A stretch of DNA of 64,000 nucleotides from an uncultured Prevotellaceae bacterium (GTDB taxonomy: Bacteria > Bacteroidota > Bacteroidia > Bacteroidales > Bacteroidaceae): the NCBI GenBank assembly GCA_946415365.1, contig CAMKSE010000008.1, forward strand, positions 111,039 through 175,038, read 5' to 3'. Below the pieces are notes generated by a model, which was not told the origin of the DNA, did no database searches, and was given only the letters and a program-made list of their open reading frames with translations. The position numbers and the translations under genes are program-made. This document shows positions 26,366 through 34,102 of the stretch, piece by piece; position 1 is the stretch's first letter; each line of letters begins with the position of its first letter.

Positions 26366-26998
26366 TTATGAATCTTTCACCCAGACCTTATGTGAATGAC
26401 TTCCTTTGGCGATGATGCCTGATGCCGGGTCTGACGTGATGCGCTTCAGGTCGCGAGAAGCCATCGAACGGCTTACGTGATTGGCAATAGCATAGTCGCT
26501 CAGCGTGATATAACCGCGCTCGCTAATCAGTTGAAGGGCGCGTTGCATACGTTGTTCGAGTGTAGAGTCAGGGCTCTTGAAACGCTGCACACCTGGTTGT
26601 GCCCGTTCGAATGTTGACTCGCGGTTGATGTCCTTGATCAGTTCTTGATCAACTTTGAAATTGATGCCTTTCGCACAGACATGACGGTAGTTCTCCTTGT
26701 GTTTCAGCTCATCGCCAGAGGTTTCTGCCTTCTCGTCGCTGAAGCCCAGTGAAAGGGAGAACACACCGAGTCCGTCTATTTTCATACTGTGACCGTTGGG
26801 CAATGCCGATTTCATGGCCACAGTCAGCCCGTCAAGCACACCTCGGATAACGCCTTCGCTGAACGACGGCGAATAACTGTGTATCAACTCCACGACCTTG
26901 TCGTAGTCGAACATTGTGTAAATCTGCATCTTCGGGAACAAAGCGCTTTCACCGTCTCCCATGCCATTCGGTAATTCTTGTAGTACGTAACTTGCCAT
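26366..26998 (-). CDS. HU-like DNA-binding protein with C-terminal winged helix
   Basis: 210 residues. The first ~125 follow the Bacteroidetes HU-related DNA-binding family (TIGR01201-like): MASYVLQELPNGMG, LDGLTVAMKSALPNGHSMKIDGLGVFSLSLG and a basic arm with NFKVDQEL. The C-terminal ~65 residues (TLEQRMQRALQLISERGYITLSDYAIANHVSRSMASRDLKRI) form a helix-turn-helix domain. It may organise DNA or act as a transcription factor. Four 21-base near-palindromic repeats lie in its leader just after the promoter, suggesting that it or a similar protein controls this gene. Confidence 0.82.
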   Translation of the reverse strand: MASYVLQELPNGMGDGESALFPKMQIYTMFDYDKVVELIHSYSPSFSEGVIRGVLDGLTVAMKSALPNGHSMKIDGLGVFSLSLGFSDEKAETSGDELKHKENYRHVCAKGINFKVDQELIKDINRESTFERAQPGVQRFKSPDSTLEQRMQRALQLISERGYITLSDYAIANHVSRSMASRDLKRITSDPASGIIAKGSHSHKVWVKDS

Positions 26999-27058
26999 CT
27001 TTCTAAATACTATTTATTAGTCCTAACTATTGATTTCTCGTATACTCATAAAATTTTC

Positions 27059-27142
27059 TGTTTCAAACCTTGCAACTTATGTTTCAAAGCTTGCAACAGA
27101 TATTTCAAAGCCTGAAACTTATGTTTCAAGGCTTGCAATAAA
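27059..27142. repeat. four tandem 21-base near-palindromic iterons upstream of the HU/HTH gene
   Basis: Units at 27059-27079, 27080-27100, 27101-27121 and 27122-27142 share the core GTTTCAAAGCTTGCAAC, which is close to its own reverse complement. The 21-base period equals two helical turns. They lie in the leader about 60 to 145 bases before the start codon. Confidence 0.9.
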
Positions 27143-27154
27143 CTTATTTCGCCG

Positions 27155-27162
27155 CAAAGATA
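27155..27162 (-). promoter_or_regulatory. promoter -7 box of the HU/HTH gene
   Basis: The minus strand reads TATCTTTG. Upstream, AATGGAAGAAAGATTTAT (plus strand, 27176-27193) is repeated identically behind the alkD promoter at 31225-31242. Confidence 0.65.
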
Positions 27163-27240
27163 CAAAATAGTTCTTAATGGAAGAAAGATTTATCAGGAAA
27201 TGTGGTAGATAGTGACGAAAAAAAACACTAATGTCGGAAG

Positions 27241-27271
27241 GAGAGATTCGCGATTAGCTCACGAATCTCTC
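27241..27271 (-). terminator. hairpin after the small regulator gene
   Basis: GAGAGATTCG and CGAATCTCTC form a perfect 10-bp stem with an 11-base loop; on the minus strand a run of eight T follows about 30 bases later. Confidence 0.6.
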
Positions 27272-27279
27272 ATAAGATC

Positions 27280-27576
27280 TTACTTGCTTTTGACTTGTAG
27301 GTAACTCTTCAACGCCTCGACATATGCCTCGAATGCCAGACGACCTTTCGCAGTGATGCGGCAGATAGTGCAAGGGCGTTTGCCTTTAAAGGTTTTCTCC
27401 ACCTCGATGTAGCCCGCTGCCGAGAGTTTGTCAATCTGCACGCTCAGGTTGCCCGCCGTAGCTCCCGTCTGCTCCTTAATGTAGGGGAACTCGGCCTCGT
27501 CGACACTGATAAGCAGCGACATCACAGCCAGTCGCAGCTCAGCGTGCAGGAGTGGATCTAATGGCTGAAACGGCAT
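27280..27576 (-). CDS. winged-helix transcriptional regulator
   Basis: 98 residues of the short winged-helix type found next to membrane proteins in Bacteroidetes: AELRLAVMSLLISVDEAEFPYIKEQTGATAGNLSVQIDKLSAAGYIEVEKTFKGKRPCTICRITAKGRLAF. The recognition helix is GNLSVQIDKL and the wing is TFKGKRPCT. It starts 4 bases after the stop of the membrane protein gene, so the pair is co-expressed. It probably senses a signal relayed by, or controls, its membrane partner. The ligand is unknown. Confidence 0.85.
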   Translation of the reverse strand: MPFQPLDPLLHAELRLAVMSLLISVDEAEFPYIKEQTGATAGNLSVQIDKLSAAGYIEVEKTFKGKRPCTICRITAKGRLAFEAYVEALKSYLQVKSK

Positions 27577-27580
27577 AGGC

Positions 27581-28255
27581 TTATTTATGTTTTCTGATCA
27601 TCCAACCTGGGAGCGTCAGGCCGACGAAAGAGAATACTAAAACCATAATACATGGTGGAATGTGAGAATAACGGTAGAAACTTGCCAAATCGAATAATCG
27701 GCTCAGAAAGAAATCCGTAACACCGAACGACTCCCAGATGAAACCGCCGATGCCGCCTATGATGCCGCACCATACCAACCAACGACTTTTAAGTATATAG
27801 CCTGTAATGGTAATTGCCATACCCATCATCAGTAGAATGATGCGGAAGGGATGGATGGCAATACGAACGTATACTTCAGGACTTTCCGTTCGCCCCATCA
27901 AAAAGTCGAATAGGATGGCAAATACACAAAAGGAAAGCGTAAAGATGCCGAACGTCTGCCAGGTCTTATCCACCATTGAACCAACAAGGCTAACGGGAGC
28001 CTTTGGCTTGTCTCGTTTGACATAACGATCAATACCTATTATTAAAAAGGGTATCAAGCCATATAGCAGGTAAAATAACATATTGCCAGTGAGTAGGACA
28101 CAAGTGGTAATTATAATTGCCATACCCATGATGCAGAGTCCTGAAATATAAAGAGACAGCCCTACTTCCTGTGACACGGCTTTACGACTACGTTTTATCT
28201 GCTCTGTGATAATTTCCAGACTGCGCTCGGCAGTCAAATTCATGTTTTCTTCCAT
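27581..28255 (-). CDS. multi-pass membrane protein paired with a regulator
   Basis: 224 residues; a second Met at position 5 is an alternative start. A soluble amphipathic N-terminus (RSLEIITEQIKRSRKAVSQ) is followed by about six membrane segments (LYISGLCIMGMAIIITTCVLL, LFYLLYGLIPFLIIGI, TFGIFTLSFCVFAILFDFL, FRIILLMMGMAITITGYIL and others). I do not recognise a family with function. The leader is long and contains a strong hairpin. The regulator gene follows after 4 bases. Confidence 0.8.
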   Translation of the reverse strand: MEENMNLTAERSLEIITEQIKRSRKAVSQEVGLSLYISGLCIMGMAIIITTCVLLTGNMLFYLLYGLIPFLIIGIDRYVKRDKPKAPVSLVGSMVDKTWQTFGIFTLSFCVFAILFDFLMGRTESPEVYVRIAIHPFRIILLMMGMAITITGYILKSRWLVWCGIIGGIGGFIWESFGVTDFFLSRLFDLASFYRYSHIPPCIMVLVFSFVGLTLPGWMIRKHK

Positions 28256-28303
28256 TGTTGTTTACGTTTTGATGATTAAAGAAATGTTGTTTAACTCTCT
28301 TTT

Positions 28304-28344
28304 GTGCCCCGTCCTTCCTCCTGCAGAAAGGTTGGACAAGGCAC
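28304..28344 (-). other. hairpin in the leader of the membrane protein/regulator operon
   Basis: On the minus strand GTGCCTTGTCC pairs with GGACGGGGCAC through 11 base pairs including two G-U, and inner bases continue the stem. It lies between the -7 box (28365-28372, TATCTTTG) and the start codon. Confidence 0.6.
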
Positions 28345-28364
28345 GATTCATCCGGATTGCGCTG

Positions 28365-28372
28365 CAAAGATA
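28365..28372 (-). promoter_or_regulatory. promoter -7 box of the membrane protein/regulator operon
   Basis: The minus strand reads TATCTTTG about 110 bases before the start codon. The rest of 28373-28546 is AT-rich and shows no convincing gene. Confidence 0.6.
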
Positions 28373-28546
28373 AATAAGTTTATGTTGTAAACCAAATTAT
28401 TCCATGAATTTCTTCCGTTTGAAAGTCTTTTTTAACATTTCGCAAATTGAGATACCCCACAAATCGCTCGCTGAGGCATCTCGATGGCTATATACCTTAA
28501 TTATATATGTCCTGCTCACGCCCAACGAAACATTTCTGCCACTTTG

Positions 28547-28578
28547 TTTGGAAATCTCGGAAAGTCTTTGTATCTTTG
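28547..28578 (+). promoter_or_regulatory. promoter of the FMN reductase gene
   Basis: TTTG at 28547-28550 and TATCTTTG at 28571-28578 with a 20-base spacer, followed by the ATG at 28598. Confidence 0.8.
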
Positions 28579-28597
28579 CGGCATAAACTGAAACATT

Positions 28598-29143
28598 ATG
28601 AAGAAAATCCTTTTTATCGTCGGTTCGCTGAGGGAAGGTTCCTTCAACCGACAACTGGCCCGTGAGGCAGAACAGATGATTGGCGCACGCGCCGAAGTGA
28701 CTTACCTGGACTATAAGGATGTGCCGCTGATGAATCAGGACATCGAGTTCCCTGAGCCTGAAGCCGTGGGTCGTCTGCGGGCTGCAGTAAAAGAGTCCGA
28801 CGCGATTTGGGTGTTTACACCTGAATATAATTTCAGTTATCCTGGGCATGTGAAGAACCTTTTCGACTGGTTGTCTCGTCCTTTGGTAGCTAACGACTAC
28901 GAGACGCCTACCGTCATTAATGGTAAAAAGGTGGCGCTGAGTGGTGCTGGCGGCAAGATGGCTACGGCGAAATGCCGCGAGAAACTGACGGAGTTGCTCA
29001 CGTTTATCAAAGCCGACGTGATGGAACAGCAGACGGGTATCGTGCTGAACATGGAGGCCTGGACGGAGGGACGCATGATTCTCAGCGATGAGCAGAAAGC
29101 TGCGCTGAAGGATCAGGTTGAGGCCTTCCTGAAGTTCGTGTGA
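28598..29143 (+). CDS. NAD(P)H-dependent FMN reductase
   Basis: 181 residues of the flavodoxin-like NADPH:FMN reductase family. The FMN phosphate loop is GSLREGSFNRQLA, and FTPEYNFSYPGHVKNLFDWLSRP is the family signature that stacks on the isoalloxazine ring. It transfers electrons from NAD(P)H to flavin, quinones or azo compounds in the cytoplasm. It is followed by superoxide dismutase and rubrerythrin genes on the same strand, pointing to a role in oxygen or quinone stress. Confidence 0.92.
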   Translation: MKKILFIVGSLREGSFNRQLAREAEQMIGARAEVTYLDYKDVPLMNQDIEFPEPEAVGRLRAAVKESDAIWVFTPEYNFSYPGHVKNLFDWLSRPLVANDYETPTVINGKKVALSGAGGKMATAKCREKLTELLTFIKADVMEQQTGIVLNMEAWTEGRMILSDEQKAALKDQVEAFLKFV

Positions 29144-29181
29144 ATTTTAAATGAAGTGTGAATCATCAAAAACCAAGAGTT

Positions 29182-29772
29182 ATGGGAAAGTTTGAATTGA
29201 TGGCGCTGCCGTATGCAGTGGAGGCGTTGGAGCCGGTGATTAGCAGGCAAACGCTGGAGTTTCATCATGGGAAGCATCTGGCGGCGTATGTGAATAATCT
29301 GAATGGGTTGTTGCCTGGGAGTGGATTTGAGGAGATGACGTTGGAGGAGATCGTGTGTAAGGCACAGGGAGGCATCTTGAATAATGCAGGGCAGATACTG
29401 AATCACGAGCTTTACTTCGGGCAGTTTACTGCTCCTAAGACGAACAATGCACCAAAGGGAAAAATCGCTGAGGCCATCGTTCGCGACTTTGGGTCGTTCG
29501 AGGCTTTCAAGGAGGCATTCCAGAAGGGTGGGGCAACGCTGTTTGGCTCAGGCTGGGTATGGCTATCGGCAGACAAGGATGGCAAACTCGTCATTACGCA
29601 GGAGCCAAATGCTGCCAATCCCGTTCAGAAGGGTCTGAAGCCGCTGCTGACTTTTGATGTATGGGAACATGCCTATTATCTGGACTATCAGAACCGCAGG
29701 CCTGACCACTTGGCTGCGCTTTGGGGAATTGTGGATTGGGATGTCATCGAACAGCGTTATCAAAGCAAATAA
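29182..29772 (+). CDS. sodB: superoxide dismutase, Fe/Mn type
   Basis: 196 residues from the ATG at 29182 (MGKFELMALPYAVEALEP). The metal ligands can be placed in order: His in LEFHHGKHLAAYV, His in ILNHELYFGQF, then Asp and His in FDVWEHAYYLDYQNRRPDHL. AGQILNHELY carries Gln near the site that influences Fe/Mn preference, so metal use is uncertain. It dismutates superoxide in the cytoplasm. A 38-base spacer separates it from the FMN reductase gene. Confidence 0.96.
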   Translation: MGKFELMALPYAVEALEPVISRQTLEFHHGKHLAAYVNNLNGLLPGSGFEEMTLEEIVCKAQGGILNNAGQILNHELYFGQFTAPKTNNAPKGKIAEAIVRDFGSFEAFKEAFQKGGATLFGSGWVWLSADKDGKLVITQEPNAANPVQKGLKPLLTFDVWEHAYYLDYQNRRPDHLAALWGIVDWDVIEQRYQSK

Positions 29773-29820
29773 CAAGATTTCAAACATTATCATTTTATAA
29801 CCAACAATTAATAGAGACTT

Positions 29821-30363
29821 ATGAAAGAACTGAAAGGAACAAAGACCGAGCAAAACCTGAAGGAGGCTTTTGCAGGCGAGAGTATGGCGAGAAACAAGTA
29901 CACGTATTTTGCTTCGCGCGCTAAGAAGGACGGGTTTGTGCAGATTGCCTCGATCTTCGAGGAGACAGCAGCCAACGAGAAGGAGCACGCCAAGATGTGG
30001 TATAAGTATCTGAATGGCGGCAGCGTGAGTGATACGGCAACGAACCTGGCAGATGCTGCCAATGGCGAGAACTTCGAGTGGACGGACATGTATGCCCGTA
30101 TGGCGAAGGAGGCCCGTGAGGAAGGCTTCGACGAGATTGCCGAGAAGTTCGAACTGGTGGGCGCTATTGAGAAGCACCACGAGGAACGCTATCGTAAGCT
30201 GTTGAAGAATATCGAGGATGCTGTGGTGTTCTCTCGCGAGGGTGATGTTATCTGGCAGTGCAGCAATTGCGGACATATCGTCATCGGCAAGAAGGCACCA
30301 GAGGTTTGTCCTACCTGCGACCATCCGCAGAGCTATTTCCAGATAAAGGCAGAGAACTATTGA
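29821..30363 (+). CDS. rbr: rubrerythrin
   Basis: 180 residues. The ferritin-like diiron domain holds the Glu/His ligands ([62 protein letters not shown]). A C-terminal rubredoxin domain binds one iron through two CxxC knuckles ([24 protein letters not shown]). It reduces hydrogen peroxide in anaerobes. It follows sodB, so the product of the dismutase could be removed by its neighbour. Confidence 0.97.
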   Translation: MKELKGTKTEQNLKEAFAGESMARNKYTYFASRAKKDGFVQIASIFEETAANEKEHAKMWYKYLNGGSVSDTATNLADAANGENFEWTDMYARMAKEAREEGFDEIAEKFELVGAIEKHHEERYRKLLKNIEDAVVFSREGDVIWQCSNCGHIVIGKKAPEVCPTCDHPQSYFQIKAENY

Positions 30364-30408
30364 GGCAGCGAGAGCCGGCAAACTTGCTCGGATGGCCGAG
30401 TGACAAAG

Positions 30409-31185
30409 TCATCCCTGTGGGATAGTCATCCAATACTGTCGTTCTTCATCTGACATCTTCTCGATGGCGTAACGCAGCATGGTTCGAGGCATTTCGTGAG
30501 CATGCTGGCGCAGGAAGTCGCGAAGCAGGTCCATCGAGACGCGTTTACCCATTTCGCGGAGCATCCAACCAACAGCCTTGTGCATGAGGTCGTGCGGATG
30601 ATGCAGATGGATTTCAGCATAGCGCAGACACCACGAAGGGTCTCCCATCTGAGAGGTCTTCCACGAACAGACCATACTCATGCGCTGCTTCCAGAGGCAA
30701 GGACTTTGGGCAAGGTCGTCGAGGAGTTTTATCTTGTAGTCTTTGTCGCCAAGATTTGAAGGCAACAGCAGCCAATGACCAAGGATTTTGTGAACGGATA
30801 AGTCGACAAGATCCCAATTGTTGGCTTGCTCTGCATACTGAAGATAAAGGGTAAGAATCTCATCACGGCCACGGATAGCCTTCTCGTCATTCTCCAACCG
30901 TTTCGTTGCCAGTTTTTCGAATTTCGCAACGAGTATCAAAAGTCCGCAAAGGCGAACCTCGTGCCAGCGGCTCATCAGAAGAGTGGGGATTTCACTCAGA
31001 GGGAAGTCCTTTGGAACAGCCTGAACCACTTCTCGTGTCTGTGGCACCTTCAGTCCAAGGAATTCATCGCCCTCGCCATACTCGCCAGGTCCTGTCTTGA
31101 AGAACCCCATGAGTATCCGTCGTTGCTCCTCGTTCTGCAGCGACTCCATATATGCGATGATCTCCTTTGCCGTCGTTTTCATCAT
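30409..31185 (-). CDS. AlkD-type DNA alkylation repair protein
   Basis: 258 residues from the ATG at 31185 (MMKTTAKEIIAYMES); a longer frame would cross the promoter. HEAT-like helical repeats of the DNA-7-methylguanine glycosylase family are clear: GEGDEFLGLKVPQTREVVQ, HEVRLCGLLILVAKFE, NNWDLVDLSVHKILGHWL, KQRMSMVCSWKT and HDLMHKAVGWMLREMGKR. These enzymes remove bulky or positively charged alkylated bases without base flipping. It converges on rubrerythrin. Its promoter shares an 18-base upstream repeat with the HU/HTH gene. Confidence 0.92.
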   Translation of the reverse strand: MMKTTAKEIIAYMESLQNEEQRRILMGFFKTGPGEYGEGDEFLGLKVPQTREVVQAVPKDFPLSEIPTLLMSRWHEVRLCGLLILVAKFEKLATKRLENDEKAIRGRDEILTLYLQYAEQANNWDLVDLSVHKILGHWLLLPSNLGDKDYKIKLLDDLAQSPCLWKQRMSMVCSWKTSQMGDPSWCLRYAEIHLHHPHDLMHKAVGWMLREMGKRVSMDLLRDFLRQHAHEMPRTMLRYAIEKMSDEERQYWMTIPQG

Positions 31186-31203
31186 TTTAATGCTTTCGGA
31201 CTG

Positions 31204-31211
31204 CAAAGGTA
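31204..31211 (-). promoter_or_regulatory. promoter -7 box of the alkD-like gene
   Basis: The minus strand reads TACCTTTG, 19 bases before the ATG at 31185. Confidence 0.7.
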
Positions 31212-31224
31212 CAAAAAAGTATTG

Positions 31225-31242
31225 AATGGAAGAAAGATTTAT
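31225..31242 (-). repeat. 18-base promoter-upstream repeat, second copy (first at 27176-27193)
   Basis: AATGGAAGAAAGATTTAT on the plus strand is identical at both places, and similarity extends toward the -7 box and through a TAGATA word on the other side. Confidence 0.8.
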
Positions 31243-31273
31243 GAAGGAACTTGATAGATAATGGAAAAGCAAT

Positions 31274-31305
31274 CCCCCTCCTCAGTGATAGAACAGAGGA
31301 GGGGG
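31274..31305. terminator. terminator-like hairpin downstream of the outer-membrane protein gene
   Basis: CCCCCTCCTC and GAGGAGGGGG form a perfect 10-bp GC-rich stem just after the stop at 31317 (minus strand). The T-run is weak. Confidence 0.65.
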
Positions 31306-31316
31306 GCTAAATCATA

Positions 31317-32021
31317 TTATGGTTGCAGTGTAAATCCGAATACCAGGTAGGCCTTCTGGGCGCATGGGTTGGCAGTCACCTGTCCGAAGATCGGAATCGA
31401 GAACGAATCTGTCACCTTAATGTCCTTTGTGGCCTTCAATGTCAGGTTGGTCACTGCGAAGCCTGATGTTCCATAGAAGTCTGTGGCGAACGGGACGGCA
31501 CCAGCCGTAGCAGACCAGTCGACTGCGGCGAGTTTGAACGGGACACTGGCTTCGACATAACTGCTATATGCACGTTTGCCGTCCTTGTTGACACCGTCAT
31601 TGCCCGCAAAGTTGGTGTACCACTGTATAGAGGCCAGACCGAAGTCATAGCCGATGTTGGCCTCAAACACATGGTTCGTTCCGTGGGCTTCGTACATGAA
31701 ATAGCGTGCATCAGGATCGAGACCTGCGTTGAACCAGTAGTCGGTGACGCCGATATTGAAACCTCCAGCAGTATAGGCGAGTGTCAAGTCGAACTCCTTA
31801 GTATCATTTGAGTCTGTCAGTCCAACACTGCCCCAAGCCGTGAGCGAGAGTCCCTTGTAACCGATTCCGAGAGTGGGCTGCAATGACACGTTGCCTAAGT
31901 CCTGGCCACGCCAGATATACTGATTCACTACATCGGCCGCTACCGTTGTTTCTACACTTTCCTGTGCCGTAGCACTTAATCCTGTGGCGATCATCATCGC
32001 CATTAAAACAATCTTTTTCAT
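31317..32021 (-). CDS. outer-membrane protein linked to amt-glnK (Gcw_chp/TorF-like barrel)
   Basis: 234 residues from the ATG at 32021 (MKKIVLMAMMIATGLSATAQ, a signal peptide). The mature start ETTVAADVVNQYIWRGQDLGNVSLQPTLGIGYKGLSLTAWGSVG resembles the Gcw_chp family (TIGR02001-like), and alternating beta-strand patterns continue to the end. It is the third gene of glnK-amt-omp on the minus strand, 48 bases after amt. That position suggests a channel or receptor used when nitrogen is scarce, but direct evidence for transport is lacking. Confidence 0.72.
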   Translation of the reverse strand: MKKIVLMAMMIATGLSATAQESVETTVAADVVNQYIWRGQDLGNVSLQPTLGIGYKGLSLTAWGSVGLTDSNDTKEFDLTLAYTAGGFNIGVTDYWFNAGLDPDARYFMYEAHGTNHVFEANIGYDFGLASIQWYTNFAGNDGVNKDGKRAYSSYVEASVPFKLAAVDWSATAGAVPFATDFYGTSGFAVTNLTLKATKDIKVTDSFSIPIFGQVTANPCAQKAYLVFGFTLQP

Positions 32022-32034
32022 AATCTTCTTAACT

Positions 32035-32052
32035 TTCTTAACTACTTTACTT
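32035..32052 (-). repeat. 18-base purine-rich spacer word, second copy
   Basis: The minus strand reads AAGTAAAGTAGTTAAGAA, identical to 3925-3942, and ends 13 bases before a start codon, compared with 14 at the first copy. The whole 48-base spacer is built from TTAAGAAG-like words. Confidence 0.8.
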
Positions 32053-32069
32053 CTTAACTTCTTCACTTC

Positions 32070-33323
32070 TTAGTTATAGCACATCTCTCCGTGCTCATAG
32101 ACATCGAGACCTTCCTCCTCTATACGTTTATCAACGCGTAAACCGTGAATATATTTTATTCCATAGAACAAAACGATACCGCAGGCTGCAGCCCAGAGGT
32201 CAATGATCAATACACCGAAGCACTCTGCGCCGAAGAATCCCCAACCGTGACCGTAGAAGGCACCATTGCTCGTAGAGAGCAGACCTGTCATCAGTGTGCC
32301 GAGGATTCCGCAGACACCATGAACAGACGAAGCACCCACAGGATCGTCGATATGCAGTTTGTGGTCGATGAACTCAATGGCATAGACCAATACGATGCCA
32401 CACACAAGACCTATGATAACGGCTCCCATCGGCGATACGAGGTCACAGCCGGCCGTGATGCCCACCAGTCCCGCCAGCACACCGTTCAGCGTCAGAGAGA
32501 GCGACGGCTTGCCGTATTTGATCCATGTGAGGAACATCGTGGCAGTACCACCTGCTACAGCAGCGAGGTTGGTGGTCAGGAACACGTGCGAGATGGCAAT
32601 GCGGTTTACTTCGCCAGAGGCTGCCAGCTGTGAGCCTGGGTTGAATCCGAACCATCCAAGCCAGAGGATGAATACACCAAGCGATGCGAGTGTCAGCGAA
32701 TGACCGGGAATAGCGTTGCTTTTTCCGTCAGCACTATACTTGCCGATACGCGGGCCAAGGACAATGGCACCAATCAGAGCCAGCACACCGCCTACGCTAT
32801 GTACGATGGCAGAACCAGCAAAGTCGTGGAACACATCGCCGAAGGTAGACATCATAAAGCTGTCAGCAGCATCGTTACAGAGCCAGCCGCCGCCCCATGT
32901 CCAGTGTCCTTCGATGGGGTAGATGAACAGCGAGATAGCTGCACTATAGATGACGTACATCGAGAACTTCGTGCGCTCAGCCATAGCACCACTGACGATG
33001 GTGGCAGAGGTGGCGCAGAAGACGGTCTCGAAAATCAGGAAACCCTCTACGGGCAGATCACCTTTATAGAAAGAGAGGTCGCCCCAGTTGGGCATTCCGA
33101 TAAAACCAGCGCCGTCGCTGCCGAACATAAAGCCGAAGCCTACGAAGAAGAATAACAGAGAGCCGAACATGAAGTCGACAAAGTTCTTCATCAGGATGTT
33201 GGCCGTGTTCTTACTACGGGTGAATCCCGCTTCGCACAGGGCGAATCCCGGCTGCATCCAAAAAACTAACATGGCTGCCAATAACATCCATACAGTATCG
33301 AGTGATAATCCAATTTCGTTCAT
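32070..33323 (-). CDS. amt: ammonium transporter, GlnK-linked copy
   Basis: 417 residues. The Amt fold is clear: MLLAAMLVFWMQPGFALCEAGFTRSKNTANILMKN, FFFVGFGFMFGSDG, the His regions DFAGSAIVHSVGGVLALIGA and SSVHGVCGILGTLMTGL, and a charged C-terminal tail for PII docking (GLRVDKRIEEEGLDVYEHGE). It lies between glnK and an outer-membrane protein gene in one operon. The first helix differs from the stand-alone Amt at 18.7 kb, so the two are not recent duplicates. Confidence 0.95.
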   Translation of the reverse strand: MNEIGLSLDTVWMLLAAMLVFWMQPGFALCEAGFTRSKNTANILMKNFVDFMFGSLLFFFVGFGFMFGSDGAGFIGMPNWGDLSFYKGDLPVEGFLIFETVFCATSATIVSGAMAERTKFSMYVIYSAAISLFIYPIEGHWTWGGGWLCNDAADSFMMSTFGDVFHDFAGSAIVHSVGGVLALIGAIVLGPRIGKYSADGKSNAIPGHSLTLASLGVFILWLGWFGFNPGSQLAASGEVNRIAISHVFLTTNLAAVAGGTATMFLTWIKYGKPSLSLTLNGVLAGLVGITAGCDLVSPMGAVIIGLVCGIVLVYAIEFIDHKLHIDDPVGASSVHGVCGILGTLMTGLLSTSNGAFYGHGWGFFGAECFGVLIIDLWAAACGIVLFYGIKYIHGLRVDKRIEEEGLDVYEHGEMCYN

Positions 33324-33338
33324 AATTCTTTCTTTTTT

Positions 33339-33416
33339 ACGACAACTTTGACAACTATAACAACATTCGCCCTTTGGGCGATAAAGAAAAGTTGTCTTTG
33401 TTGTCCATGTTGTCGT
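33339..33416. repeat. long GTTGTC-word hairpin between glnK and amt
   Basis: Arms 33339-33364 (GACAAC words) and 33391-33416 (GTTGTC words) match as inverted copies at about 21 of 26 positions and flank a perfect inner stem TCGCCCTTTGGGCGA at 33367-33381. The structure fills most of the 105-base spacer. Confidence 0.85.
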
Positions 33417-33428
33417 TATTAATAAATA

Positions 33429-33776
33429 CTATTTCTTGTCTCTCAGTACAGTGTCACCGTTTTCACCCGTACGTATTGACCAGGTGTCGATGACATCGCT
33501 CACGAAGATACGGCCGTCGCCAACCTCACCAGTATGTGCCACCTCCAATATCACCTTCACGGTGGGATCGAGGAAAATATCACGGCAAACAATGGTGATT
33601 GCCACGCGTTCAATAACGTCTGTGCTATACTGTACGCCACGATAGATTCTCTCCTGGCGACTCTGGCCGATGCCATGAACGTCGTGGTACTCAAACCAGT
33701 CGATATCGGAAGAAAGCAATGCTGCCTTCACCTCTTCGAACTTCGTCTTACGAATAATTGCTTCAATCTTTTTCAT
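33429..33776 (-). CDS. glnK: PII nitrogen regulatory protein
   Basis: 115 residues from the ATG at 33776 (MKKIEAIIRKTKFEEV). The T-loop reads GIGQSRQERIYRGVQY; Tyr50 aligns with the uridylylated Tyr51 of E. coli PII although the loop is one residue shorter. The B- and C-loop regions (TGEVGDGRIFVSDV, IRTGENGDTV) are typical. It senses 2-oxoglutarate and ATP/ADP and plugs the Amt channel when nitrogen is ample. It heads the glnK-amt-omp operon and diverges from gltB, so both share one control region. Confidence 0.93.
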   Translation of the reverse strand: MKKIEAIIRKTKFEEVKAALLSSDIDWFEYHDVHGIGQSRQERIYRGVQYSTDVIERVAITIVCRDIFLDPTVKVILEVAHTGEVGDGRIFVSDVIDTWSIRTGENGDTVLRDKK

Positions 33777-33834
33777 ACCTAAAAATCTTTTTACCTTAAT
33801 ATATATATAACAACTCACTGAAACGTTTCGAGTG

Positions 33835-33842
33835 CAAAGGTA
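33835..33842 (-). promoter_or_regulatory. promoter -7 box of glnK-amt-omp
   Basis: The minus strand reads TACCTTTG about 58 bases before the glnK ATG. The region up to 34029 is AT-rich and contains no gene. Confidence 0.65.
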
Positions 33843-34029
33843 CTGCATTTTGAACTGACGACAAGCGTTTTCCATTTACTTTAAATATACTATTTTTATA
33901 CAAGTTACATTTTGTAAACTTTTTAACTGTTTTAGATTCGTTTACATTAACAAAGTGAAAGAAAAATCAACAAATTATTGTCATAATGTCAAATTGATAA
34001 AACGAAAACGATAATTTGGTAAGAAAAAC

Positions 34030-34061
34030 TTTGCAAGTCACGACATTTTGATTTACCTTTG
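34030..34061 (+). promoter_or_regulatory. promoter of gltB-gltD
   Basis: TTTG at 34030-34033 and TACCTTTG at 34054-34061 with a 20-base spacer; ATG at 34103. Confidence 0.8.
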
Positions 34062-34102
34062 CACCCAAAAATAAACAGAAAGATAGTTTTAAATAGGATA
34101 AT

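Noticed and set aside
27059..27142. CRISPR array
   Set aside because: The 21-base units are directly adjacent with no unique spacers, and no cas genes are in the window.
28404..28586. 60-residue open frame before the FMN reductase gene
   Set aside because: It overlaps the promoter of that gene and has no coding signature.
29563..30381. 272-residue open frame antisense to sodB and rubrerythrin
   Set aside because: Both sense genes are certain and the antisense product has no recognisable features.
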